Origin: Saprospiraceae bacterium
Lineage (GTDB): Bacteria > Bacteroidota > Bacteroidia > Chitinophagales > Saprospiraceae
NCBI GenBank assembly: GCA_020436935.1
Contig: JAGQWX010000012.1
Location: 42,346 to 106,345, forward strand
Length of the DNA stretch: 64,000 nt
Direction of reading: 5' to 3'
Below are positions 45,812 through 54,475 of the stretch, one piece after another. The position numbers were made by a program, and so were the translations under genes. How positions within the stretch are numbered: the first letter of the stretch is position 1; each line of letters begins with the position of its first letter. Under the pieces are notes generated by a model. The model was given only the letters and a program-made list of their open reading frames with translations. It was not told where the DNA came from and ran no database searches.

Positions 45812-46963
45812 ATGGAACTGAAATACAATTCTAAATACCCCTCAGTGGAGGATTTGAGAAAACGGGCAAAGTACAAGATGCCGGGATTTGCATTTGAATA
45901 TCTCGATGGAGGATGCAATGAAGATGTCAATCTCCAAAGAAATACTTCGGATATCAGGGAGGTCCAGCTCAAACCATATTATTTGAGAAACTATCAGAAC
46001 GCAGATTTGAAGACAGAACTGTTTGGGCACGTCTATGATGCACCATTTGGGATATGCCCCATTGGCTTGCAGGGCCTGATGTGGCCCAACTCACCGGAGA
46101 TTCTTGCAAAAGCTGCTTTTGACCACAACGTACCCTTCATGCTCAGTACAGTATCTACCTCGAGCATCGAAAGAATAGGTGAAATCACCGAAGGCCTGGC
46201 GTGGTTCCAGCTGTACAACCCAAGGGAACAACACATTAGATTTGACCTGCTTGATAGGGCATGGGACGCAGGTTACACGGTTTTAGCCATTTTGAGCGAT
46301 GTGCCAACATTTGGCTTCAGACCAAGAGACATCAGAAGTGGACTTGCGATGCCGCCAAAAATGACAACCAAAAACATCATTCAGATGCTGGGCTGTCCGG
46401 AATGGGGGATCAAGACGCTTATCCATGGAACCCCGGGTTTTGCATCTATGAAAAAATACATGCCCAAAGGGCTCGACATGGCCAGGCTTGGAAAATTTAT
46501 GGACGATACCTTCTCCGGCAGACTCAACGAAGATAAGGTTGCGGAAATCAGGGACAAGTGGAAAGGTAAGCTCATCATTAAAGGAGTAGCCAGCACAGAA
46601 GACGTGGCCACAGCGCTAAGACTTGGACTTGACGGAGTGTTGGTGTCCAATCACGGAGGCAGACAACTGGACGCGGGAGAGTCGGCGATCAGTTCATTAA
46701 GAGAAATTGCCACAAAATACAAGGGACAAACCACCATCATGATGGACAGTGGCATGAGGTCAGGACCAGATATAGCCCGTACACTGGCAACGGGAGCAGA
46801 CTTTGCCTTTCTAGGAAGAACATTTATGTATGCCGTTGGAGCATTGGGGGACGAAGGCGGGAACCACGCCATATCCATGTTGAAAATTCAGCTCAGACAA
46901 GTCCTCGAGCAAATTTGCTGCGAAAATCCCGCGGATCTTTCAAAACACCTGGTAGAAAAGTAA
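45812..46963 (+). CDS. lldD: FMN-dependent alpha-hydroxy-acid dehydrogenase (L-lactate dehydrogenase-like)
   Basis: 383 residues. FMN-family motifs: FAFEYLDGGCNEDVNLQRN, APFGICPIGLQGLMWPN, the active-site loop VLVSNHGGRQLDAGES with catalytic His (about residue 280), and MDSGMRSGPDIARTLATGADFAFLGR. It most likely oxidises L-lactate to pyruvate, passing electrons to the respiratory chain, and so finishes the pathway from L-lactaldehyde made by the fused aldolase/dehydrogenase. It starts 2 bases after the kinase gene. Other 2-hydroxy acids cannot be excluded as substrates. Confidence 0.88.
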   Translation: MELKYNSKYPSVEDLRKRAKYKMPGFAFEYLDGGCNEDVNLQRNTSDIREVQLKPYYLRNYQNADLKTELFGHVYDAPFGICPIGLQGLMWPNSPEILAKAAFDHNVPFMLSTVSTSSIERIGEITEGLAWFQLYNPREQHIRFDLLDRAWDAGYTVLAILSDVPTFGFRPRDIRSGLAMPPKMTTKNIIQMLGCPEWGIKTLIHGTPGFASMKKYMPKGLDMARLGKFMDDTFSGRLNEDKVAEIRDKWKGKLIIKGVASTEDVATALRLGLDGVLVSNHGGRQLDAGESAISSLREIATKYKGQTTIMMDSGMRSGPDIARTLATGADFAFLGRTFMYAVGALGDEGGNHAISMLKIQLRQVLEQICCENPADLSKHLVEK

Positions 46964-46966
46964 AGA

Positions 46967-47200
46967 TTAATCTTCATGGCGGTCTCCGCCAATGCTGTAA
47001 TAATTGTTTTCTTCGTCTTCGCTACCAATGTCTTCCATTTCGTCATCTAGTTCAGCACCCTGGATGTCCAGATCTTCACCGGTTTCGAGATCATCAAAAT
47101 CTTTTTCATTCCAACCATCTGTTTTGTCAACAGGCGACTTTTCTTTTGACGTATCGTTGGGATCAACTTTTTTATCAATGATTATTTTTCCTTTTGCCAT
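46967..47200 (-). CDS. Small acidic protein, hypothetical
   Basis: 77 residues, very acidic and hydrophilic: a basic start (MAKGKIIIDKKVDPND) and then Glu/Asp-rich sequence (DLETGEDLDIQGAELDDEMEDIGSEDEEN, in parts) with no hydrophobic core. It looks intrinsically disordered. Similar short acidic proteins occur across Bacteroidota, and I know of no assigned function. It is convergent with the lldD-like gene, 3 bases between stops. Confidence 0.6.
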   Translation of the reverse strand: MAKGKIIIDKKVDPNDTSKEKSPVDKTDGWNEKDFDDLETGEDLDIQGAELDDEMEDIGSEDEENNYYSIGGDRHED

Positions 47201-47475
47201 GAGCTTTATTGTTTATTGAATAAAGTTTAGGGAAGCGTGCTTGTTCAAAATTAGGGGTAAACTGATGTACTATACAATGATTTAGATCAATCGAAAGTAG
47301 CAAGCAGAATATTCATTTTTACTCGCCCCGGACAGATTTATGGATGCATATGTAGTTAAATACACCAATTATGTCTACATAATACCACCTGCACCATGAT
47401 CCGGCGTACATTTGCCGCGCCAATCAACAGATAGGCTTGCTCATAGCGCACAATGATGATCAAAAAAAAACAATA
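47201..47475. other. Intergenic region, little visible
   Basis: The gap between the acidic-protein gene (minus) and the MBL-fold gene (plus). The only element I can point to is TACATTTG at 47407-47414, a -7-like match on the plus strand 61 bases before the next ATG, without a good -33 element. No RNA gene or repeat was seen. Confidence 0.5.
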
Positions 47476-48525
47476 ATGAAGCAAAATAAACCATCTCAAT
47501 TTGGTGGCAAAATAGAAGAAAGACATCTCAAAAAATACCAGGAATCGCCCAATTGGAGAGACGGAAAGTTTCAAAACTTTATTGAAACCAAACTTTCATT
47601 CTCACCCCTCATCATACCCAGGATCATATACAAGCAATTGACCAATGTTGCCAAAAGGGCACCACAAAAGCCCATTGAGGTGGAAACACCTTCTTTTGAT
47701 GTCTTTATGGAAAAGGATTTTTCGATGGTTTGGTTTGGGCACTCGGTAATTCTGATGCGGATAGCCGGAAAAACACTGCTTATAGACCCAATGTTTGGAA
47801 CAACTGCCGCGCCAATTATGCCCGGGGGACCAAAAAGATTCTCACCAAATATGCTAGACATGATTGATAAGTTGCCGGAAATCGATCTGGTCCTGTTCAC
47901 GCACGACCATTACGATCACCTGGATTTGGAAAGCTTACTGAAAATAAGAGGCAAGGTAAGTCAGTATTTTGTAGCTCTTGGTGTAGCCAGGCATCTTGAA
48001 GCATGGGGTGTGAGGGAAGATCAAATTCAGGAGTTTGACTGGTGGGATACCCATCCATTTGAGCAGATCAATATCACATTTACGCCGACAAGACATTTTG
48101 CGGGACGGGGGGCTTTCGACAGACAAAAATCTCTTTGGGGCGGCTGGGTATTTGAGTTTGGTGGTAAAAAGATATGGTTTAGCGGTGATGGCGGTTATGG
48201 AGATCACTTCAAGGAAGTTGGAAAGAAGCTAGGACCTTTTGATTTTGGCTTGATGGAATGTGGTCAATACAACGATGACTGGAGGCCTGTTCACCTTTTT
48301 CCAGACGAATCTGTTCAGGCGGCAATTGACGCCGGAGTGCAAAAAATCATGCCGGTCCATTGGGGAGGTTTTTCTTTGTCTTATCAGCATGGTTGGAAGG
48401 AACCTGCGGAAGAATTTGCCATAGAAGCAGACAAGGCGGGCTTACCAGCAATATTTCCGAAGATAGGAGAAGTTTTTAATGTAGGACAGGTAAGTGAAAA
48501 TCATTGGTGGGAGGATCTAGAATAA
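47476..48525 (+). CDS. MBL-fold metallohydrolase (NAPE-PLD/UlaG-like)
   Basis: About 349 residues from MKQNKPSQFGGKIEERH at 47476; a longer frame from 47437 is less likely. The sequence has WFGHSVILMRIAGKTLLIDPMFG, the metal motif LFTHDHYDHLDLES (HxHxDH-type, about residue 140), FTPTRHFAGRGAFDR and IMPVHWGGFSLSYQHGW, as in the bacterial relatives of N-acyl-phosphatidylethanolamine phospholipase D. The physiological substrate is unknown. It has no signal peptide. Its end overlaps the end of the convergent membrane-protein gene by 9 bases. Confidence 0.87.
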   Translation: MKQNKPSQFGGKIEERHLKKYQESPNWRDGKFQNFIETKLSFSPLIIPRIIYKQLTNVAKRAPQKPIEVETPSFDVFMEKDFSMVWFGHSVILMRIAGKTLLIDPMFGTTAAPIMPGGPKRFSPNMLDMIDKLPEIDLVLFTHDHYDHLDLESLLKIRGKVSQYFVALGVARHLEAWGVREDQIQEFDWWDTHPFEQINITFTPTRHFAGRGAFDRQKSLWGGWVFEFGGKKIWFSGDGGYGDHFKEVGKKLGPFDFGLMECGQYNDDWRPVHLFPDESVQAAIDAGVQKIMPVHWGGFSLSYQHGWKEPAEEFAIEADKAGLPAIFPKIGEVFNVGQVSENHWWEDLE

Positions 48526-48825
48526 ACCCAGAGATAAGTTTAAAAATAAAAAGATTACAATTCCGGCTATCACGACCAGAGATAACAGGAAGGTATAATC
48601 TGCCAATTGTTCGAGATAAGTAGCCCTTTTTTCTGAGTTCGATTTGATGGACAAATAGGAGAACAAAGTTGATAAAACCAGCAACATCGCCGCAAAGGAA
48701 GAACATTCATCTGCATAGGTGGTAGAGGTACGATCGCCCATGTGGATAGAAGTAATGACTATCAGGCAAAACCCAAGTAAGTTGGCCGAGGTGCTGAGGA
48801 TATGTTGTGATTTGTTGGAAGCCAT
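48517..48825 (-). CDS. Hypothetical membrane protein
   Basis: 102 residues with three hydrophobic segments: about 9-27 (STSANLLGFCLIVITSIH), 43-60 (FAAMLLVLSTLFSYLSI) and 76-100 (YTFLLSLVVIAGIVIFLFLNLSLG). I do not recognise a characterised family. It lies 5 bases after a VOC-family gene in the same direction, so both are probably co-transcribed. Confidence 0.65.
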   Translation of the reverse strand: MASNKSQHILSTSANLLGFCLIVITSIHMGDRTSTTYADECSSFAAMLLVLSTLFSYLSIKSNSEKRATYLEQLADYTFLLSLVVIAGIVIFLFLNLSLGLF

Positions 48826-48830
48826 AATTA

Positions 48831-49181
48831 TTATCTGGAAGCTTGTCCAAAGGTAAGCAATGTACCACTTGGGTCAATGACAGAAAACTCTTTTTGACCC
48901 CAGGTTTTTTGTTCAAGGGGATATAGTTTTCTGACCTTTTCAGATTCAATGCAGGCAAACATGGCTTCAATGCCTTCGTCAACCCTCAGGTAGATCATAA
49001 AGTCAGATGCTGTGGGCTGCAGCGACGGGAAATGAAAGAGGTGTATTTCTAATCCATCTCTTTTCAGCAATAGATAATCACCATAATCCGACATCAATGT
49101 AAAACCAAGAATGCGGACATAAAAATCCAGACTCTCGGATTTCTGAATAAATGGAAGCTTAGGTATTATTTGTGTAATCAT
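48831..49181 (-). CDS. VOC family protein (glyoxalase/bleomycin resistance fold)
   Basis: 116 residues forming one VOC domain: IPKLPFIQKSESLDFYVRILGFTLMSDYGDYLLLKRDGLEIHLFHFP, then FMIYLRVDEG and FSVIDPSGTLLTFGQ. Members bind metal or small hydrophobic ligands, and this one resembles bleomycin-resistance-type proteins in which a dimer binds the drug. Actual substrate unknown. Co-directional with the small membrane protein gene downstream. Confidence 0.8.
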   Translation of the reverse strand: MITQIIPKLPFIQKSESLDFYVRILGFTLMSDYGDYLLLKRDGLEIHLFHFPSLQPTASDFMIYLRVDEGIEAMFACIESEKVRKLYPLEQKTWGQKEFSVIDPSGTLLTFGQASR

Positions 49182-49264
49182 GTTGTAAATATAATTACAA
49201 ATTGTATGGTCGTGAAGCCCTTCAGCATTACTTGATCGGGATCAATTTTGAAATAATCAAGTAT

Positions 49265-49684
49265 TTAAGACCCAGATTTCCTTCTTCCAGATTTTGAAAA
49301 TGTAGCATCAAGTGCCACTGCGGATTTGATGATCCTTTGGAGGCTTTGCACATCTATTTCTTCGGGGCTTTTATAGATCTTATAATAAACTTGTTTATTG
49401 GTCCCCCGGTCTAAATATTGTTCCTCGTCATTTATTCTGTTGCCATACCAGAAACCAAGAAGCACGCCTTTTTTGACCCCGCCAAAGGGAATAGAAGCCG
49501 GCCAAATCAAGCATATACTCCGATTGCCATAAAAGAAAGGTACGTTATAAGCTATTTTTTCTTTGCAATATTCGGGCAACTCTTCCGAAACAATTGAGCG
49601 TAAAACATCAGTGATGATGTGTTCTTCCTCAGAAATGGCAGCATAAAACTCCAGAAGTGATTTGATTTTGATTCTTTCCATCAT
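49265..49684 (-). CDS. DUF1801 domain protein
   Basis: 139 residues. The pattern IVSEELPEYCKEKIAYNVPFFYGNRSICLIWPA...GVLLGFWYGNRI fits DUF1801 (YdhG/FrataxinLike fold) proteins; the function of the family is unknown. The start MMERIKIKS at 49684 lies immediately after the stop of the GlxA-family regulator gene (TAA-ATG), so translation is coupled. MERIKIK at 49681 is an alternative. Confidence 0.78.
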   Translation of the reverse strand: MMERIKIKSLLEFYAAISEEEHIITDVLRSIVSEELPEYCKEKIAYNVPFFYGNRSICLIWPASIPFGGVKKGVLLGFWYGNRINDEEQYLDRGTNKQVYYKIYKSPEEIDVQSLQRIIKSAVALDATFSKSGRRKSGS

Positions 49685-50653
49685 TTACCCCGCCATCGCA
49701 AATTTCTTCCTATACTCCAATGGACTGAGACCCACATATCTTTTGAAAACATCTCTGAAAGCCTTTGTATCGGCATAACCCACTTCATACATGACCTCAT
49801 TGACATTGAGCCTGCCCGATTCAAAGTGTCTTTTGGCTGCTTCAACCCGGACACGCTGTAAGTATTCAACAACCGTATTGTTGGTTGCGTTTTTAAACCT
49901 GCGCTCAAAAGACCTGCGATTTACCGCAATATAGTCAGCTAAAACATCTACCGTGAGTTTTTCGGCATAGCGGGATTCTATGATCTCCTGAGTCTTCAGA
50001 ATCTCAGGGTCTTTATGGGCTTTCTGTCCGTTGAAAATGGTGAACATGCTCTGATCGAAGCGGTCAATGTCTATGGCGAAAAACTTGGACGCCTGGATAG
50101 CGAAACCTCTGTTGGTGTATTTCTCCAGCAAGTACAACAAAAGATTCCATATCGAATTAGCCCCACCACTTGAATAAAGGCCATCAGAATCAGAAATGAT
50201 CGCACCATCTACCATTTCTACTTGTGGATAAGAAGCTCTGAACATATCACAATATGCCCAGTGTGTGGAACACTGTTTTCCATTGGCAAGTCCGGTCTCT
50301 GCCAGCAAAAACGCACCAAGACAAAGAGAGGCAATCTCAGCACCATGCCTGTACATGCTTGCTATCCATGGGATGGCCCGCTTATTTTTTTCAATGGCAA
50401 GTGTTAAATCGCCATACAGTGCCGGAATGATCACAAGATCAGTCTTCTTGACCTCATCAATGGTATAATGCATTTTTACCTCGTACTCGCCGTCCTGTGC
50501 TTTCACGGATGGTGAGAGCCCAACAAATGAGACATTGAACTTTGGTGTCAGGCCTGCTGCACTCAAAAATTGATTGGCACTGGTAAACAATCTGTATGGA
50601 GGCGATATGGCTTCAATTGCAGCTTGCTCCGGTACAAAAATGCTGATGTTCAT
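49685..50653 (-). CDS. GlxA family transcriptional regulator (DJ-1/PfpI plus AraC HTH)
   Basis: 322 residues. Residues ~1-190 are a DJ-1/PfpI-like domain with the nucleophile-elbow Cys in IASLCLGAFLLAETGLANGKQCSTHW. The last ~110 residues form an AraC double HTH (TVDVLADYIAVNRRSFERRFKNATNNTVVEYLQRVRVEAAKRHFE and VNEVMYEVGYADTKAFRDVFKRYVGLSPLEYRKK). Relatives sense small molecules and regulate adjacent genes. It is divergent from the SRPBCC/VOC/DoxX/VOC operon starting at 50778 and probably controls it. Confidence 0.88.
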   Translation of the reverse strand: MNISIFVPEQAAIEAISPPYRLFTSANQFLSAAGLTPKFNVSFVGLSPSVKAQDGEYEVKMHYTIDEVKKTDLVIIPALYGDLTLAIEKNKRAIPWIASMYRHGAEIASLCLGAFLLAETGLANGKQCSTHWAYCDMFRASYPQVEMVDGAIISDSDGLYSSGGANSIWNLLLYLLEKYTNRGFAIQASKFFAIDIDRFDQSMFTIFNGQKAHKDPEILKTQEIIESRYAEKLTVDVLADYIAVNRRSFERRFKNATNNTVVEYLQRVRVEAAKRHFESGRLNVNEVMYEVGYADTKAFRDVFKRYVGLSPLEYRKKFAMAG

Positions 50654-50725
50654 CCGTTATAAATTTTCAACAAAAATAACCCTAATTTCTGTCGCAATCA
50701 ACCCCTGAAGAAGTCGCAATTGCAC

Positions 50726-50757
50726 TTTGTACAATATCGTTTTGTCCTGCATCTTTG
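50726..50757 (+). promoter_or_regulatory. Predicted promoter of the SRPBCC-VOC operon
   Basis: TTTG (50726-50729), 20 bases, CATCTTTG (50750-50757), one mismatch to TAnnTTTG. The ATG at 50778 follows 20 bases later. It lies in the 124-base divergent region shared with the GlxA-type regulator. Confidence 0.55.
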
Positions 50758-50777
50758 CAATACAAAAAATTTAAATC

Positions 50778-51194
50778 ATGAGACATAAAATTATCGTTGG
50801 CGCTGAAGTGAATCAGCCAATTCAAAAAGTCTGGGAACACTGGACTAAGCCGGAACACATCGTCAATTGGAATTTTGCAGCAGACAGCTGGTGTTGCCCA
50901 AGTGCTGAAACTGACTTGAAAGCAGGGGGTAAATTTTCTTATCGTATGGAGGCAAAGGATGGAAGTATGGGTTTTGACTACTGGGGTATTTTTCAGGAAG
51001 TAGAACCTTTGAAAAACCTGGAGATGCAACTAGGTGATGAAAGAATGGTGTGGGTCAGTTTTGACAAAGTCAACGACACTACTACCCGAATAACAGAGAC
51101 CTTCGAAATCGAAGATGAGAACTCTGCAGAAATGCAGCGCCAGGGCTGGCAAAACATTGTCGACAATTTCAAAATCTATTCAGAACAACATTAA
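50778..51194 (+). CDS. SRPBCC family protein (AHSA1-like)
   Basis: 138 residues with the START-like pattern IVGAEVNQPIQKVWEHWTKPEHIVNWNFAADSWCCPSAETDLKAGGKFSYRMEAKDGSMGFDYWG, given in parts, and a C-terminal helix (RQGWQNIVDNFKIY). Such proteins bind hydrophobic ligands in a cavity; activator-of-Hsp90-like (AHSA1) naming is by homology only. It is the first gene of a five-gene run with two VOC genes, DoxX and a GyrI-like gene, separated by gaps of 3-95 bases. Confidence 0.85.
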   Translation: MRHKIIVGAEVNQPIQKVWEHWTKPEHIVNWNFAADSWCCPSAETDLKAGGKFSYRMEAKDGSMGFDYWGIFQEVEPLKNLEMQLGDERMVWVSFDKVNDTTTRITETFEIEDENSAEMQRQGWQNIVDNFKIYSEQH

Positions 51195-51205
51195 AATTAA
51201 TAAAC

Positions 51206-51649
51206 ATGGCAAGCGTAAGCATTTATCTCAACTTTCCGGAAAATACGGAAGAAGCATTCTTGTATTACAAGGATATTTTTGAATCAGAATTTGTTGGTCC
51301 AATCAGCAGGTTCGGAGACATACCTCCTCAGGAAGGCATGCCTGAATTGAGTGAAGAGCAGAAAAATATGGTGATGCATGTTGACCTGCCTATACTTGGA
51401 GGATTCAGATTGATGGGTACCGATGCTCCGGGATTTATGGGTTTCAATGTCAACAAAGGGAACAATGTACACATCAACCTGAGCCCCGACACAAGAGTGG
51501 AGACAGATCGGTTATTCCATGCCCTTGCAGAGGGGGGCAATATCACCATGCCACTGCAAGACATGTTCTGGGGAGATTATTATGGCAGTTGTACCGATAA
51601 GTTTGGGGTTCAATGGATGTTTAACTGTTCAGAAAAAAAAGCGTCATGA
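51206..51649 (+). CDS. VOC family protein (PhnB-like)
   Basis: 147 residues: LNFPENTEEAFLYYKDIFESEFVGPISRFGDIPPQEGMPELSEEQKNMVMHVDLPI, followed by FRLMGTDAP and PLQDMFWGDYYGSCTDKFGVQWMFNC. This is the PhnB/3-demethylubiquinone methyltransferase-like VOC class, whose members bind small molecules and rarely have known substrates. It overlaps the following DoxX gene by 4 bases (ATGA). Confidence 0.85.
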   Translation: MASVSIYLNFPENTEEAFLYYKDIFESEFVGPISRFGDIPPQEGMPELSEEQKNMVMHVDLPILGGFRLMGTDAPGFMGFNVNKGNNVHINLSPDTRVETDRLFHALAEGGNITMPLQDMFWGDYYGSCTDKFGVQWMFNCSEKKAS

Positions 51650-52044
51650 TGAAAAAGGTGACCAAAACGCAAAACATGATTGGTTGGATCATGGGTGGAT
51701 TTTTCATAGCATTTATGCTTTTTGATGCAGTGATCAAGTTTTTAAAGTTACCAATGGTCATTGAAACAACCGTGAATGATCTTGGATATCAGGAGCACCA
51801 TATTTTGATCATGGGTGGATTGTGTTTTTCATGTTTGGTGCTCTATATTTTTCCGAGGACATCAGTACTTGGAGCTATATTGTTTACTGCGTATCTTGGC
51901 GGTGCAATAGCTACAAATCTAAGATTGGACAAGCCCCTGCTGAGCCACACGTTATTTCCAATTTATACAGCCATATTGATGTGGGGTAGTCTGTGGTTGA
52001 GAAGGCCTGAGCTCAGAGATATTTTTCCGATAATCAAAAAATAA
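51646..52044 (+). CDS. DoxX family membrane protein
   Basis: 132 residues with four hydrophobic helices (about 9-28, 44-62, 70-86, 96-116): IGWIMGGFFIAFMLFDAVIKFLK, HHILIMGGLCFSCLVLYIFPRTSVLGAILFTAYLGGAIATNLR, LFPIYTAILMWGSLWL. DoxX-like proteins are integral membrane proteins of uncertain activity. It begins within the stop of the preceding VOC gene and ends 3 bases before the next, a clear operon position. Confidence 0.8.
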   Translation: MMKKVTKTQNMIGWIMGGFFIAFMLFDAVIKFLKLPMVIETTVNDLGYQEHHILIMGGLCFSCLVLYIFPRTSVLGAILFTAYLGGAIATNLRLDKPLLSHTLFPIYTAILMWGSLWLRRPELRDIFPIIKK

Positions 52045-52047
52045 AAA

Positions 52048-52905
52048 ATGAATAACAAACTAAAGGTTGGCATTTGGTCTGACAATAAAGCAAAAGAAAC
52101 GGCCGATTTCTACATCAAAAGTTTTGATAGTGGAAGCATAGTATCCGAAAACAATATGGCTGTAGAACTCGATCTTGGAGGAATGGTTTTGCTCTTCATC
52201 AATGGAGGTCCAATGTTTCAACCCAATCCTTCAATTTCCTTTTCATATGCCTGTTCTTCCCTATTGGAATTGGAAAAGCTGTATCAGCTATTGATAGTTG
52301 GGGGAAAAATCATGATGCCTAAAGATAAATATGCCTGGGCTGAAACCTATGCTTTTATTGAGGATAAATACGGAGTTTCCTGGCAGCTCAGTTTTGACCC
52401 AAATCAGGAAAACACGGGTAAAATCATCCCGTCCCTCATTTTTGTCAATGAAAACAATGGAAAGGCAGAGCAGGCAGGAGCGCTCTATGTTGGGCTTTCT
52501 GAAGAGAATAAAGTATTGCACATGGTGAAATACGGCAAGGATGAAAACAATACAGAAGGCCATGTCATGTATTCATTGGTGCATGTTTTCGGAAAAGAGC
52601 TGATCATGATGGATGGGGCCGGAAGCCACAATTTCGCCTTTAGTGAAGGAGTATCACTGTTGGTGGTGACCGAAGATCAGGAAGAAACCGATGCTTTGTG
52701 GGAAGCCTTTTTGGCAGACGGAGGCAAAGAGCAGCAATGTGGTTGGCTCAAGGACGCCTATGGTGTTTCCTGGCAGATTGTTCCAAAACAGTTTCTCGAG
52801 TTGGCCGGATGTGGTGATAAAGAAGTCGTTTCTAAATTGATGCAGGCGGTTTATCCAATGAAAAAACTGATCATCAATGAATTTGTAGAGGCTGCTAAAA
52901 GATGA
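52048..52905 (+). CDS. Two-domain VOC protein (3-demethylubiquinone-like)
   Basis: 285 residues with two tandem VOC-type units, each with the motif KYGVSWQ or AYGVSWQ near its end (FIEDKYGVSWQLSF at about 105-118; LKDAYGVSWQIVP at about 234-246), and metal-site-like FINGGPMFQPN and MMDGAGSHNFAFSEG. This duplicated PhnB-like layout is frequent in environmental bacteria. The enzymatic function is unknown. It ends the tight operon started by the SRPBCC gene. Confidence 0.85.
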   Translation: MNNKLKVGIWSDNKAKETADFYIKSFDSGSIVSENNMAVELDLGGMVLLFINGGPMFQPNPSISFSYACSSLLELEKLYQLLIVGGKIMMPKDKYAWAETYAFIEDKYGVSWQLSFDPNQENTGKIIPSLIFVNENNGKAEQAGALYVGLSEENKVLHMVKYGKDENNTEGHVMYSLVHVFGKELIMMDGAGSHNFAFSEGVSLLVVTEDQEETDALWEAFLADGGKEQQCGWLKDAYGVSWQIVPKQFLELAGCGDKEVVSKLMQAVYPMKKLIINEFVEAAKR

Positions 52906-53000
52906 AAAAAATATGATAAAAGAGAGGTATTACACATAGCTCTCCGGCCCATACTCTATAGTACAATAATTAAAAACCATAAACTTTAATTGAAGTGGAG

Positions 53001-53411
53001 ATGAAAACACATGTTTTTGATGAGGACATCATTGTGTATTGTAAAAAAGCAACCTCATTCCCGGAAGGCGTAAAACAAGCTTTCCAATACATGCACGGAC
53101 TGGTAGAATTTGACCCGGCAAGAATGCAGATTGGCTGGTCAGAAATTGTGTCGGAAGATGAGATGAACTACTGGGCCGGCAGCCAGGAAATTGTTGATGG
53201 TGAATTTGGAAAACATGGCCTGGAAACAAAGACCATTCAGGCCGGAAAGTATTTTTATATACCCGTCACGGGATACATGCAAAACATACCTGCAATAGGC
53301 CAGGCATTTGGCGAATTGTCACAAAACGCCAATGTTGCCGATAAGAACACTGGGCTGGAGTGGTATGTTTCGATGGAAGAAGTATGGTGCATGATGAAGG
53401 CTGCTGATTAG
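53001..53411 (+). CDS. GyrI-like small-molecule-binding protein, hypothetical
   Basis: 136 residues from the ATG at 53001 (a GTG two codons upstream is also possible; the purine-rich GTGGAG just before the ATG may help initiation). The protein is soluble, beta-alpha in character, with segments similar to GyrI-like or effector-binding domains (IQAGKYFYIPVTGYMQNIPAIGQAFGELSQN...GLEWYVSMEEVWCMM, in parts). The identification is weak. It lies 95 bases after the VOC operon in the same direction and overlaps the convergent membrane AraC gene by 4 bases. Confidence 0.6.
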   Translation: MKTHVFDEDIIVYCKKATSFPEGVKQAFQYMHGLVEFDPARMQIGWSEIVSEDEMNYWAGSQEIVDGEFGKHGLETKTIQAGKYFYIPVTGYMQNIPAIGQAFGELSQNANVADKNTGLEWYVSMEEVWCMMKAAD

Positions 53412-54475
53412 TCAGCTTGGGATTCATACTTTTTAAGCGCACGCATAAAAGTGGATTTAGAGTTGAAGCCCGAATCGTAAGCCAAAGCAATTTTTGTAAA
53501 CTTTTCAGATCCCTCATTTTTAGAAATGCGCAGGTATTCCCTAACCCGGTATTCATTGACAAAGTCATTGAAATTTTTGCCAAAACGGTGATTGATCACA
53601 TGCGATAAAGTATTTGGACTGCTTTGCAATTTTTGAGAAAGCTGGGTAAGGCTCAGGTTCGGATCCAGATAAACTTTTTCTGCTTCAAATGCCTGCAGTA
53701 TCATTTTCTCCCACTTGCTGTAATCGTTTGACGGAGGAAGAATTTCAGTTTTCTGAATTTCCGGCAGACTGACATCTTCTTTGATATAGGACTTTAGCGA
53801 AAGGTAAATGATGATGCAAATGGTCCACAAATGCCACCACCAATCCTGATTGAATGGAAGATCCAAAAACCAATCTATGACCCGAAAACCAAATCGAAGT
53901 ATTTCAGCGGAAACTATCAGATAAATCAGCGTCTTCAACCAGGACAAACTAACCTTTTCCTGATTTGAAAACTGATCTTTAGTCCAGCGATTATAGACCC
54001 GGAGTAGTGAAAGACTCTTATAAAAATAGTAGATGTAACTTGCCACGACCATTGCCATTTCCAGATGGGATATCCAGTAACTCACATCACTTTTTTGATA
54101 AGCACGTACAAGCTCAGTACCACTGAAGAAAACAATAAGGTGAAACACAAAATAAACCAAAAAAGGTAAAAAATGCATCCAGTCACTTTTCTTTAGCGGC
54201 TGGATGCTTCCCGATTGTGATCTGATATAAAGATATACCGAAGGAGCAAGGAGCAATTGAAAACTTCTTGGAAAACCATTGAGCTTTTCCCATAAAAAAT
54301 TGATGCCGGAAAAGCCAAGCGTGTAATCCTGAATTTCCATTGTCAAGGTGAAAATGATAAGACTAAGGAGCAGGTCACTGCTTTTGTCTTCTCTCAATCC
54401 ACGACAAAGAAGAATGAGGGTGAACAACCAACCAAAAAAATATGCAAATTGTAGGGGAGTAGTATATAAGGACAT
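53408..54475 (-). CDS. Membrane-anchored AraC-type regulator
   Basis: 355 residues. About seven hydrophobic helices fill residues 5-220 (LQFAYFFGWLFTLILLC, LLSLIIFTLTMEIQDY, FQLLLAPSVYLYI, FLPFLVYFVFHLIVFF, and more), then a cytoplasmic AraC HTH at about 250-350 (LSQKLQSSPNTLSHVINHRFGKNFNDFVNEYRVREYL, FTKIALAYDSGFNSKSTFMRALKKY). Such membrane regulators respond to signals in the envelope. Its ATG overlaps the stop of the GIN-domain gene by one base (TAATG), so the two are coupled. Confidence 0.85.
   Translation of the reverse strand: MSLYTTPLQFAYFFGWLFTLILLCRGLREDKSSDLLLSLIIFTLTMEIQDYTLGFSGINFLWEKLNGFPRSFQLLLAPSVYLYIRSQSGSIQPLKKSDWMHFLPFLVYFVFHLIVFFSGTELVRAYQKSDVSYWISHLEMAMVVASYIYYFYKSLSLLRVYNRWTKDQFSNQEKVSLSWLKTLIYLIVSAEILRFGFRVIDWFLDLPFNQDWWWHLWTICIIIYLSLKSYIKEDVSLPEIQKTEILPPSNDYSKWEKMILQAFEAEKVYLDPNLSLTQLSQKLQSSPNTLSHVINHRFGKNFNDFVNEYRVREYLRISKNEGSEKFTKIALAYDSGFNSKSTFMRALKKYESQAD

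Noticed and set aside
52906..53000. GAGAG/CTCTC hairpin after the VOC operon as a terminator
   Set aside because: The stem is only 5 bp with a long loop and no T-run follows, so the support is too weak.
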